Below are positions 1 through 9,402 of a DNA stretch of 29,668 bases, one piece after another. The translations under genes and the position numbers were made by a program. How positions within the stretch are numbered: the stretch's first letter is position 1; each line of letters begins with the position of its first letter. The stretch is taken from NCBI GenBank assembly GCA_964200185.2, contig CAXNAD020000103.1:1-29668 (forward strand), in the 5' to 3' direction. The notes under the pieces are model-generated. The model made no database searches, was not told the DNA's origin, and saw nothing but the letters and a program-made list of their open reading frames with translations. The DNA comes from Choristocarpus tenellus KU-1152 (taxonomy: Eukaryota; Phaeophyceae).

Positions 1-1757
1 AATAGGGAGTGGGATGGTAGTCTCCCTTCTAGATATTCTTGCCCAAGAGAAGACACCAGCACTAGGATATTGAGGGAAATGAACACTTCAGTGTGACATG
101 CAGAGTAGGGAATACCATCTGCTCCTGATGTGTGTGTTGTGTGCTCCTCCTGGCAACGGAATCATTTCTGTCCTAATGGTTGCAAGCTTCTAGTCCACAT
201 GTGTATCCTCACCCCTTCAAAGCTTTCTTCCATGTGAGAAAGCTGCTTCTTCATAGCAAAAAGGGATTTGTCCTCATCACAAAAGTGCTCCCCCAATTTG
301 CTCAACGTCGTTGGAACCGTTCTTGGATCGGGTGGTACTTAGCAAGCATTACGCTCCCTATAATCAGAGTTGTTGTGAGAGCGCCCACAAAGGCAGGACA
401 AGGGTCATCGTGAGATAGAAATGATCAGATTCCTTGCTATCCTAACGGAAAGCGGCATTGAACGGTAGTGAGTTGTGGGGGATCTCGTGCACTATAAGAT
501 GATCAAGGACCTGCCTGATTGCGCTTCTGGCCTTGACGAGAGGAAGCATTCCATTTAAGAATTCCCTCGTTCAGAGTCATAGCCTGATCAATCGCATGAT
601 GAGGCCATGGGGGCCCCGGATGGCACATACTGCAGTCCAAGCTCGTGTTAATTTGATTCACAAGCCATCTTGAGCAACATATGCAACAGTGCTTCACAGC
701 AAAGGGATTGGAAAGACAGTATATACCTTACAATCTACTTCAAGACACCTGCACTGGCCACCGTGCTCTAAGAGAACCTTAACCAAATCAACCAATCTAC
801 ACCCACAGGGCAGGAGCAGAGGTAGCTAGTCGATAGCAAAGGACTTCCAGCCAGGACCAAGACTTGCTGGGGCTTGAATTCGACCAATGTCTCGGGAGCA
901 AGGTGTTCTCCTTTGTATTTTCTCTAGCAGTAGAAATTTGATTTTGTACTCCTTTCTGGCAGCCTGCCAACCCTAGAATGAAGTATGCCTTCTGCGATTG
1001 GATCAACACTCTACAGCATGGGACGCTTGCTCACCAAATGTTCCCTCACCAATCACAGCTTTATACTCAAAATGAGACTGGTCAATGATGATGTTCTTCC
1101 TTGGTCTACAGATGCCCAAGAACGTTCTGGTTCGCCTAAGACGTTTCTTGTTATCATGATGGATATGGGTGTTTGACTCCTCACCAGCTGGTGATTGAGT
1201 ACCCTCTCTAAATTGCCTCTCCAGCCTTGGGAGTGGCACATTAATCAAGTCAATGTTGTTTTGAGCCCTCTTGAGGGCCATGAGCTACCTCCTCATATCG
1301 AGTTGCTGGACCTATGTGAAGCAAGAGTTGTATTGTTAGAACAAACAAAGCCAATTGAGTAACACAGAACAGTAGAACACATTCAAGGGAGGGCATTTCT
1401 TGCCTACACAGCTCAGCTATCATTGCCCTTACTGCCTCATCATTAAACATTTCCTTACTTAACCCCCTTGGATTGTGTTACCAACAGTTGGAAGGCACAC
1501 AGAAGCCCAAACATGCAGACTGTGCTTACTACTCCCAACAATTCCTCATTAGCAGCATGTGGTGAAGTTTCATACGGCAGAACAGACTATACTTGGAAAT
1601 CAAGGTATATTGTACGTTTGAATGAGACATTGCTGTACGTAGATAGATAATGATACTTCAATATCTGGCCTGGAGATAATAACACATGTTTCACCTTCAG
1701 TTCACGCATCATCGCCCCAGCATTCACAAGGGTTAAGTCCATGCCCCTGCGTTCTTT
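1..1757 (-). other. Possible partial protein-kinase gene or remnant (unresolved exons)
   Basis: Several stretches on the minus strand read like coding exons, but I could not join them. The clearest lies in the open frame 1281-1003, which contains SHFEYKAVIGEGTFGE. This matches a protein-kinase glycine-rich loop (GxGxxG, codons at 1053-1033) and is followed directly by a donor-like GTGAGC. Upstream, 1757-1695 could be a 21-codon exon (starts KERRGMDL, ends MMRELK) with plausible AG and GTGAAA borders, and 1453 downward reads EMFNDEAVRAMIAEL. Far downstream, 260-246 encodes FAMKK, resembling the beta-3 lysine segment. In-frame stops, weak polypyrimidine tracts and mismatched phases block a full model. 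It could be a real gene running off the left edge, a kinase pseudogene, or chance similarity. I see no HRD or DFG motif here. Confidence 0.25.
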
Positions 1758-3112
1758 CTGTGAGGGGTCAGGGCAGGCTCACTAAGGGGTGGAGGTTGGA
1801 AATATATGAAAGAAAACAATAATGTGTATTCGACCATCTCAAAGGTTTGGAAGGTCTACAAGACTCAAAAGGATGCTATTTTTTTGGATTCCGACATTGG
1901 CATGCAACAGAAGGGGAATTATGTCCACAAAGGGATCAATCTCAATGATCTGGGACATGCCTTCGAAACAATTCCAATGAAAAACCGAACAATGCAGCAT
2001 GCCGTGGTGGATCTGCTGGGATCCAGTAGTTCACTCCACGTGTCACTACGAACAAACTCGGCTATAGGTGTGTTCAACCTATCTTGGGCTGTTGCTCACT
2101 AATGGGTGCAATTTATGACGGATGAGATGGGCAGCACCCTTGGTCACGTAGGGACCTGTTAACTCGAAAAGCTTCAACCGCTTTGAGACTTCGCCCACAC
2201 GGATGAGAAGTGGTTTTTCATCTGTAGGGACGGGTGGAGGTACTAATATGATGGTGAGGATATTCCTGCCCGCAAGATACAGCGTAAGGGTAACATAACC
2301 CAGCATCGTCGGCTGATCCTCAGTCCTTGAAGACGGCGGGAGGGAAAGTCTAGTCCATATCCTTGACTGGTTGAAGACGGGAATCCTCAACTACCTCTCC
2401 AGAAGATGGGGTTTATAGAGCCCAGCATTGGGACTTCTGTCACCCAAAGAGGATACATCATTTCCCACCTTTTCACCTGTGCTGTCCCCATCTCCCTGTT
2501 TATCGTCGTTCTCTCCCTATGTCATAGTAGGTGTGGATGTTTCTTCTGTTCCATCTTGTACTTTTCAAAATGTGACAAAATAGTCACACTCCTACTCCTC
2601 CTACTCCTAATACTACAATACAACAGTAGTAGTTTTAGTGTAATATGAATGAATGAGAATGGTGAATACGGCATCGTATAGTATTGCCTTCGTCCAAATC
2701 AATTTCGAGGAGCTGGTGATTTCATAGTGCAGAAGGTCACGAAGACCACATCTGAACTTTCAAATCTAAGTCCCACCACTCATCGCTGGGTTCATTATGA
2801 TTCGCCTTAAGAAGAAGCAAGATGTAAGTAAAAGTTTTTGCTACTGGAAAAATCACTTTCATGTCGAGAACTGAATGCCAGGGTGGTTGCTTTGACCGTC
2901 CACTCTTACTAGTCTTCTCTCCATCTCTCACGAGATTTGTAAAACCGTTAGTCGGTTGTCAAAGAAGATTCTGTAATGCACTATATAGTATGCTAGGGAG
3001 GAGCCCAGTTGGATTGACCAATATCGCGAGTCGATATGGGAAGTGCTCTCAAACAACAGCAACGCTTTGACTAAGTACTATTGCACAGGAGGAGAAGACG
3101 GCTCAGACAGCG
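1758..3112. other. Stretch without a supported gene, upstream of the UBC12 gene
   Basis: No exon chain can be supported here. A minus-strand open frame at 2390-2079 (103 codons, reading TMLGYVTLTLYLAGRN in its middle) looks somewhat protein-like, but I do not recognise it and no splice partner was found. A CTCCTACTCCTCCTACTCC low-complexity run lies near 2590. The last few hundred bases should contain the promoter and 5' UTR of the plus-strand UBC12 gene; no TATA-like element stands out. Confidence 0.4.
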
Positions 3113-6100
3113 ATGGATGTAGATGAAGGAACTCCTTCCGATGCAGGTGCACGACCTAAAGATGAAGGAGATAGCACAGCAGGTGGAAAGCTCCACGTTC
3201 TGGGGATTGGGGGACGCAGAACAAAGAAGTCCGCCAAATCTGCTGGCACGAGAAAGACTCCCGGGGAAATCCGTATCCAGAAGGGTGAGTTTTACAGGTG
3301 GGCAACAAACGGGAGAGCAGCCCAAGTTGCCTTTACCTGTTTAACAATAACAATACACTAAAAGAGTGTACAGGTTGCGCAGCTACTGTTCTGAGCCACA
3401 AGGAGGTGACTGCGTGTTGATCTTGACGCTGCGTTTGTTGCTTTCTTCACGTAATAGACCTATCTTGCTCGGTACCGCATGCATGTTGATCTTTTGATAA
3501 TGTGAAGCCTTCAGTTCAACTCTTGTGAAGGTTTAAATAGTGGTGAACGAGAAACAGCTTATGGAGGTGCTGTGATGCTATCCCTGCTTGAATGTGTGCC
3601 TGTCATCAGGCAGCAACCATTGGGCAGCGATCACATATTTGGATAATTCTGTACCAAAATCATTTCATTGTTTGGTCATCAATGCAGCACGACATTTCTT
3701 GTGGTCCAAAGTGTCCGATCGATATTGTTTCCTCCACATCTGACTTCTCAAGTATAGCTGATCTGTTGACAAGAATGTCCCGTAAGACATAGTACGCATT
3801 TCCCATGCATCACAATATGTTTGTTGTCTTGGTTACCCTCCCAGATATTGCTGAGCTTGATGGTGGGAGTGTGGCGGAAATTACTTTTCCTAATCCAAAT
3901 AATCTCACAACTTTCCAGGTTGAGGTAAGTACTTGAACGAATACTGTAGTAGCTCGCCTCATAGGGAGAAAACACATGGATCAGACCCAGCTCATACCCA
4001 ACCCATACCTTGATCGCAATTCAGATTCAGTATTGAACCTGGGCTAAAGTGCATGGCCCTATTCCTCCACACATATTCATCAGTCCTGGGGCAAATTTTT
4101 CTCATTCTCTATTCTTGATTCCTGGTTTGAGATCTGACTTGGCTGTAAAACAACTTTCACATTAACTCTATGCTTGACAAATGTAAGGGTTATCATGCTT
4201 CTGTGGGAGCTCTGTCGTTTCAGAAAGGCTAGGCTATAAAAATAATAGTTCCAACCCATTCAGAACAGGCTTTGTGTGGATAAAATGACAGTTTTGTATT
4301 CACTCCATACCAGATGTTGGTGGTTCAGAACACTGTTACTTTAATGAGTATATGTAAGTATCCTCTTACTCAGAAAAATGAAGAATAGGCTGAATTATGA
4401 AAGAGCAGTTCCATACATTGCCTTTTTCAAAGTAGGTGAAGGAATCAACAACAGAATATCGATAGGCTGTGTGGCGAATGGAACTGATATAGACGAATTG
4501 CAGGTCAGGCAGGGTGCCACTGTTTGGGCACATAACCAACCCAACGAAGTGGAACACCTTAAATATCTACGCCTGGGGTGCTCTCATTGAAGGGTTTCAC
4601 TAAATTAGGGTTGCTTGAGGGCTGCTTGCACTCTCTTCACAAGAGCTGACGCAACCTGCCTGCTACAAAATACCCTGCTGGTCCCATCGGTACATTGGCA
4701 CCAGCAGCAGTAATGATGGGGCCTCCGTCCTAAATTTGCTAGCATGGGAAAGTTGCAGGGATGGATTGCGACCATTCAATATGCCAAGCAGACCATGCAT
4801 TTAACAAGGAATGTGATCGCCACCACATCGGTACCCATTTTTTCAACCAGCCTTGTGTTTGTTCAGTCAAGTGTACACACGGTTAATGGAAATTTGGGGG
4901 AGGTCAACTTGTTTGGCACCATGATAAGCCTGTTTTTATTGGATTGTGGCCGTTGAAAGGTCATTAGGACATAGAGTTCGTAAGGAACCTCATTGTGACC
5001 AGTGCACACCCTGATTAATCTTGTTCACAGATGTACCTGTAGTCCCTACTACTATATGGTAGGGTGGCTCTCTTTGGTTGTGTACATGGGTGGAACATTC
5101 CACTTGGCTGAGACTTGAAATGGGAAGAACATACCATCAAGGATATGAACACCCATCCTGTTTCCTACTGCTTGCTGCGTGTGCCTCCTTTGCAGGTGAC
5201 CCCGGATAGTGGCTTCTGGAAAGGGGCTTCCTACATCTTCACATTTACTGTACCTGCCCTATATCCACATGATCCTCCAAAGGCAAGTTCGGACCTAGTG
5301 GATGACTTGTACAAATGTACAGATAGTTACAAGTGTAGAGCTTAAACAATTTTGTCAAGTACATGTGCAGTAAACATATGGAATGCATTCTACAACTGCG
5401 GCAGTATGCAAAAATGGTACATACAACATCCTTAAATTCTTGGTCAATATTTCATATCGTTCACAACTTTATATATATATATTTAAAATCTCACTGTAGG
5501 GAGAGCAATATACTTGTTTGGAAAGTGTACCCTTGGGCCCTGAACTCTTGATCTCCACCCCAGTATTTTTCTGGAAGAGGTAGACCTTGAGATGCTTCTG
5601 TGGGACAACCAAAACTTGTTGTGATGAGTAAGATCAGCGCATTACACATGAGTATGTTCAAACTCTGCCTTGGATAACTCGACAAGATTGCTACAGTACT
5701 ATAACTTCGAGACTAGTTTGATATTGCAAATCTGCTGGTGTTTGTTTCCTGAGCCTCTCCCTATGCATTTCTCTTGTTGCCTCAGGTAATCTGCAACACC
5801 AAGATTTACCATCCCAACATCAATTTGCAGGGTAATGTGTGCCTAAACATCTTGCGAGAGGACTGGAAGCCGGTGAGTGTGCTTGACTCATCCTGTTGTC
5901 CACAGGCTATTTCAATTTTGATGACCAATAGTAGTGAACAGTACATTATTAAGACAGAGACATGTTGCGCCTTAATCCGTAAGAGCTAATTTCCACACCA
6001 GGACTAGTTTGACTGGATTGTGATACATCAGATGCAGCTTGTTGAAAACACTGGAAACCTTTGAGAGTTTAGATTGGAAACATTTAATAGAATATTACAA

Positions 6101-7370
6101 TGTATAGTTGGTGTATTTGGCAGCTTCAATATTCAGTACAAGAGTGCCCTCCTATGGTGGTTGTGGTTGATGTTACTGATACTGTTGATAGTGTGCTATT
6201 CATATAGTTTTGGAGTGTGTATACAGTTAGAAGGTCAAGGAGCTTGATACCCACTTATATGGGCTGCTGAGTACTATTGGACTAGGTGATACTTCCTGTC
6301 GTATGTCATGGCTTAAGGTGACTCCTTCAGTATGGTAAAGTGTATCTTGGTTGTGTAATTTTGCTATGGTCAATTGTTAATTGATACCGAACTAGCTCTA
6401 AGAGTTCAGAACTTGAGAGGTTTGGGAATAAAATTCACTGGTTGTGTGTTGGATCCAGTCAAAATTTCAAATCTATCCATAGTATTTGCTTAGTTACACA
6501 TTTTGTTTTGTGTTAGTGTCCAATTGATTAATTACTTCCAGATTTTGAAGAGATATTCACGGTCCAAAAATCGAGGTATCATTGCCATCTCTTGTTTCAA
6601 TATCCACAAATATATTCTCCCAACCACCTTTCTATTGGAGTGTTGGCATGACTGTTGTGTACCTACTTATTCCTCTATGAAGTCATTTTCATCCTCACTA
6701 CAGAGGTGGAATTCTTTTTCCAGTTTGACAAGTGGTATTATCATAGGCAATACTGTCTATGGGGACAGTCAAATTGTGCCTTCTACCACTTTAGTATAGT
6801 AAGAAATTCTCTATGTTAAGATAAGGACGTGCACAAAGCCTAGTTTCGAGAAGAGGGACTTGTTTATGCGATCAGGTTGGCAGATTGTTCTAGGAAAAAC
6901 AAATTACCCGTCGTACCCAACTAAAAAATAATCTGCTATTTTACTAACACCTCTAATGAAGTTATGAAGACCATGTTTGAGTTGAAAAACTGTCTTTACG
7001 CACCTCTTCTCATGAAATTTTCTCATGCTGTTGCTATAGACATGTGAGACACACTTAGTGCATGGCCAACACAGGTTCGTAACAGAAGGGGAGGATTCTC
7101 TTTAAGAAAAAACAGTTGGTGCCATGATACAAAAAACAATTCCTGCACTTACAAAATTATTATTCCATCTTGTGTATACCTCAGGTGCTGGACATCAACG
7201 CAGTTATTTATGGCCTTATTTACCTTTTCTATGAGCCAAACCCTGAGGATCCACTTAACCATGAGGCAGCAGAGCTTTATCGCACTAACATAAGCCAGTT
7301 TGAACATACTGTAAAAAGGACACTCAAAGGTTGTGTTATGCATGGAGAGACATTCGATCGACTTCTATGA
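3113..7370 (+). CDS. UBC12: NEDD8-conjugating enzyme E2, UBC12/UBE2M-like (5 exons)
   Basis: This E2 enzyme would take activated NEDD8/RUB1 from the APPBP1-UBA3 E1 and pass it to cullins. The exons are 3113-3284, 3845-3924, 5196-5282, 5786-5872 and 7185-7370, giving 203 residues with all phases matching. Exon 1 ends RIQK and exon 2 begins DIAELDGG. Exon 3 holds the E2 core ending YPHDPPK. Exon 4 has [20 protein letters not shown], where the Cys of NVCLNIL is the catalytic cysteine. Exon 5 has [18 protein letters not shown], the diagnostic UBC12 segment. The start is the first in-frame ATG after a stop at 3068. The protein is about 20 residues longer than typical UBC12 at the N-terminus, and KLHVLGI (residues 26-32) sits where KLFSLK is expected. 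The intron after exon 3 starts with GC (AAG/GCAAGT). Introns 2 (1271 bp) and 4 (1312 bp) hold no other gene I can see. The function is secure; the exact N-terminus is less so. Confidence 0.93.
5283..5785 (+). other. GC-AG intron (third intron of the UBC12 gene)
   Basis: The exon ends CCTCCAAAG and the intron starts GCAAGT, the strongest form of the GC donor (AG/GCAAGT). It ends with TTGCCTCAG at 5785. Both flanks are fixed by the conserved protein sequence (YPHDPPK followed by [11 protein letters not shown]), so the boundary is not ambiguous. No GT donor nearby would preserve the sequence. Confidence 0.9.
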
Positions 7371-7824
7371 CCCCTGGAAATGTGAGGGGTAGGTAATTAC
7401 ATTAGCTCCTTAGCCTTCCATTGGGGTTGCATTACAGAACAGTTCTTCATGATTGAATTTGATACATTTTTTCCCTCCTTGCCTTCCACTTTTGCACACT
7501 GCAAAAGGAGTGCTGCTGTAGAGCATAGGGGCTTATAGATTGCTTTGTTGTGTTAATATGAAGTGGATTCCATCAAAACATTAGCAAATACTTGAAAGTC
7601 AAAAAAGAAGTGCACTTGGCCTGTGCTTCTTTATGTACTAAGTTGCTGGACATCACCTAAAATGCAAATACTCCAATTCTCATGTCTATATATCTTGAGA
7701 AAGTCTAAAACTCTATTGCCATCCTGTTACATGTTATTTTGGGGGTGGAGATGTCGACAGACACTATTACATTCCAAAAAACAATGGTCAGGCCATGAAT
7801 GTGCATGCAATCTCCATTCAGCAC
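7371..7824. other. Convergent intergenic region (3' ends of UBC12 and parvulin genes)
   Basis: This 454-bp gap lies between two stop codons facing each other. It must hold both 3' UTRs and both poly(A) sites. I see no open frame with gene-like character and no RNA gene. The short plus-strand frame at 7623-7847 is not supported and runs into the antisense of the parvulin last exon. Confidence 0.6.
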
Positions 7825-9107
7825 TCACTCTTTCCCACCCCCACTAATGTTCTTGGCAATATCATCAAACAACATCTTCCATGTGTTCTGTGGTTTATTG
7901 CAGCTTTCAAGGTAAATGAGGTGGGTGCCATATGTTGTCTCCACAGGGCCATATATCTTGCCTGGCTCCTCATTAAATAGAATCTCGTCAAACTCTGGTA
8001 CAGTTTCACCACGTGCAAGCAGCTTAAGTTTTCCGCCATTGGCCTGGAAGGAGAGGAGTAACTATAGATCATACACTTTATATTGTATGTGCATGTATGA
8101 GGTGATAATACAAACAAAAAATGAGAAAAAAAAATGCAATTCTTTTGTTTTGGTTCAAGCACATATTATAGTAGTCACCTAAACACTTGTGTTGCTCAAC
8201 TTTTGAGAAGTGTATAGAAATATGTTCTTGTAGTTGTGGCAAATAGAGTTTAATCATCAGAGAGAATCCATATTTCAACGCCACCTTGCTGATTCTTCTT
8301 TCCAATTGATTTGTTGAGTATTTGTAAATTGTAGTGAAATTACGATGAGAGAAATTTGCCCAGGCTACATGATTGCATAGTTCAAGGTACATAACCCTCC
8401 CTCTCAAGTGCTGCCCAGAACCATGATGGAAGGGGTGGTTGGGGGGAGTTTCAGGTACGATACAATCAGGGCAGTTGTGTATTGATGTATCAGCAACTCA
8501 TGCACCAGGTCTATTTGCAGGGAAAAGTGTCTTTTGTGCTGAGTGGTACACACAAGAAAAACCAACACAAACGCTGTGTGAAAAACAGTGGTAAGGACAA
8601 TAATCCACGAGACCTCACCGCACTGGTGCAGGTACTCATTTCCCGAGCAGCATCAGAGAACTTCTCAATGTCCCCATCGACTGATAGCTTTACTTCCTCC
8701 AGACGAGCTTTAGCTTCAGAACCCTTCTCCTCCAGAAGGATATGTCGCGCCCTTGCGTAACGACTATCCGTCATCTTCTCCATCCTGACAGATATTTGAC
8801 GCAGATATCAACTGGATTGTGAAATAGTGGAAAACTTGTTGATCGAACGAAATTCATGGGGGATATTCCGCCCATATTTTCGTCACCCATCCCCATACCT
8901 AACATGTTCCCTGACTCACATTTTACCAAAGTCAAGACCCATCAAGACAGGAAGGCCGCGTGATCTCTTCATCCCGCATGCCTGAGATCCTTGAAACCCT
9001 CCTACTCGTGTTCCTGGCAATCCTCCTGCAATGGGAATGAAGGCTTTTACCTGTCCCAATGCGGTTGCTACAACAGCTACTACTGCCCACCACATCAGGG
9101 GACGCAT
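7825..9107 (-). CDS. Parvulin-type peptidyl-prolyl cis-trans isomerase, probably plastid targeted (3 exons)
   Basis: A small PpiC/parvulin rotamase that would catalyse cis-trans isomerisation of proline peptide bonds. The exons, in transcript order, are 9107-8920, 8784-8619 and 8043-7825, giving 190 residues with phases 2 and 0 matching. Residues 1-22 form a hydrophobic signal peptide (WWAVVAVVATALG), then VKA/FIPIAGG, the Ala-Phe cleavage context of secondary-plastid presequences. A basic, glycine-rich stretch follows. The rotamase domain starts about residue 70 with RARHILLEE, continues to EMSTCTSA, and ends with ETVPEFDEILF and YGTHLIYLES. The two histidines and the cysteine match the active-site His/Cys/His positions of Pin1-like parvulins. 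The usual GGDLGW motif reads GGKLKLLARG. The gene is divergent from the MAP65 gene and convergent with UBC12. There is no WW or PDZ domain. The family is certain; the plastid location is inferred from the leader. Confidence 0.88.
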
Positions 9108-9402
9108 TCTTACAATTGAATTTTAGGATATTTATCCCTGTGCCTCCGTATGGTAATGGAGAGACCGAAAATTGACAACACCCAACTCTGTGTAGATGTT
9201 TTCAACATCCTAACATGTACATGTTGTTGAACTCGCGCGCTGGGATCGAAATTGAAAATGTTTCAGCGCACGCGAAGGTCGTTAAGAATATCTCGTTTCC
9301 TGATTTTTGGGATTTCTGTGACTATTCAGAGGTTTCACAATAAGACAGGATTTGGGTGATCGTGAGCCTTACCGTTGCCGAGGTAGGCCCCCTCAAGGCT
9401 CT
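9108..9402. promoter_or_regulatory. Divergent promoter region between parvulin and MAP65 start codons
   Basis: Only 295 bp separate the two start codons, so this segment should drive both genes. It contains a perfect 14-bp palindrome AACATGTACATGTT at 9212-9225, nested in a wider imperfect inverted repeat (TTCAACA near 9201 and TGTTGAA near 9224-9230). It also has a CpG-rich pair in opposite orientation, CGCGCGCTG at 9234-9242 and CAGCGCACGCG at 9264-9274. No clear TATA box is seen. That these elements bind regulators is inference. Confidence 0.6.
9212..9225. repeat. Perfect 14-bp palindrome in the shared promoter
   Basis: AACATGTACATGTT equals its own reverse complement. It could be a dimeric transcription-factor site or the core of a hairpin, since flanking TTCAACA and TGTTGAA extend the symmetry imperfectly. 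Confidence 0.65.

Noticed and set aside
1003-1281. Ty3/gypsy reverse-transcriptase tail (RTFLGIC resembling the RSFLGL motif)
   Set aside because: The resemblance is short, and the following residues fit a kinase glycine loop better (IGEGTFGE). No other gypsy domain was found in order.
3036-3074. Alternative UBC12 start reading MGSALKQQQRFD
   Set aside because: It stops after 12 codons and is out of frame with the conserved exon. No usable intron joins them.
7818-8407. Minus-strand frames covering the parvulin last exon and intron
   Set aside because: They use a different frame from the conserved rotamase sequence or lie in intron 2.
9352-9402. Upstream extension of the MAP65 N-terminus
   Set aside because: The frame is open further upstream but begins at TTG. 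The first ATG is at 9403, a better start for a nuclear eukaryotic gene.
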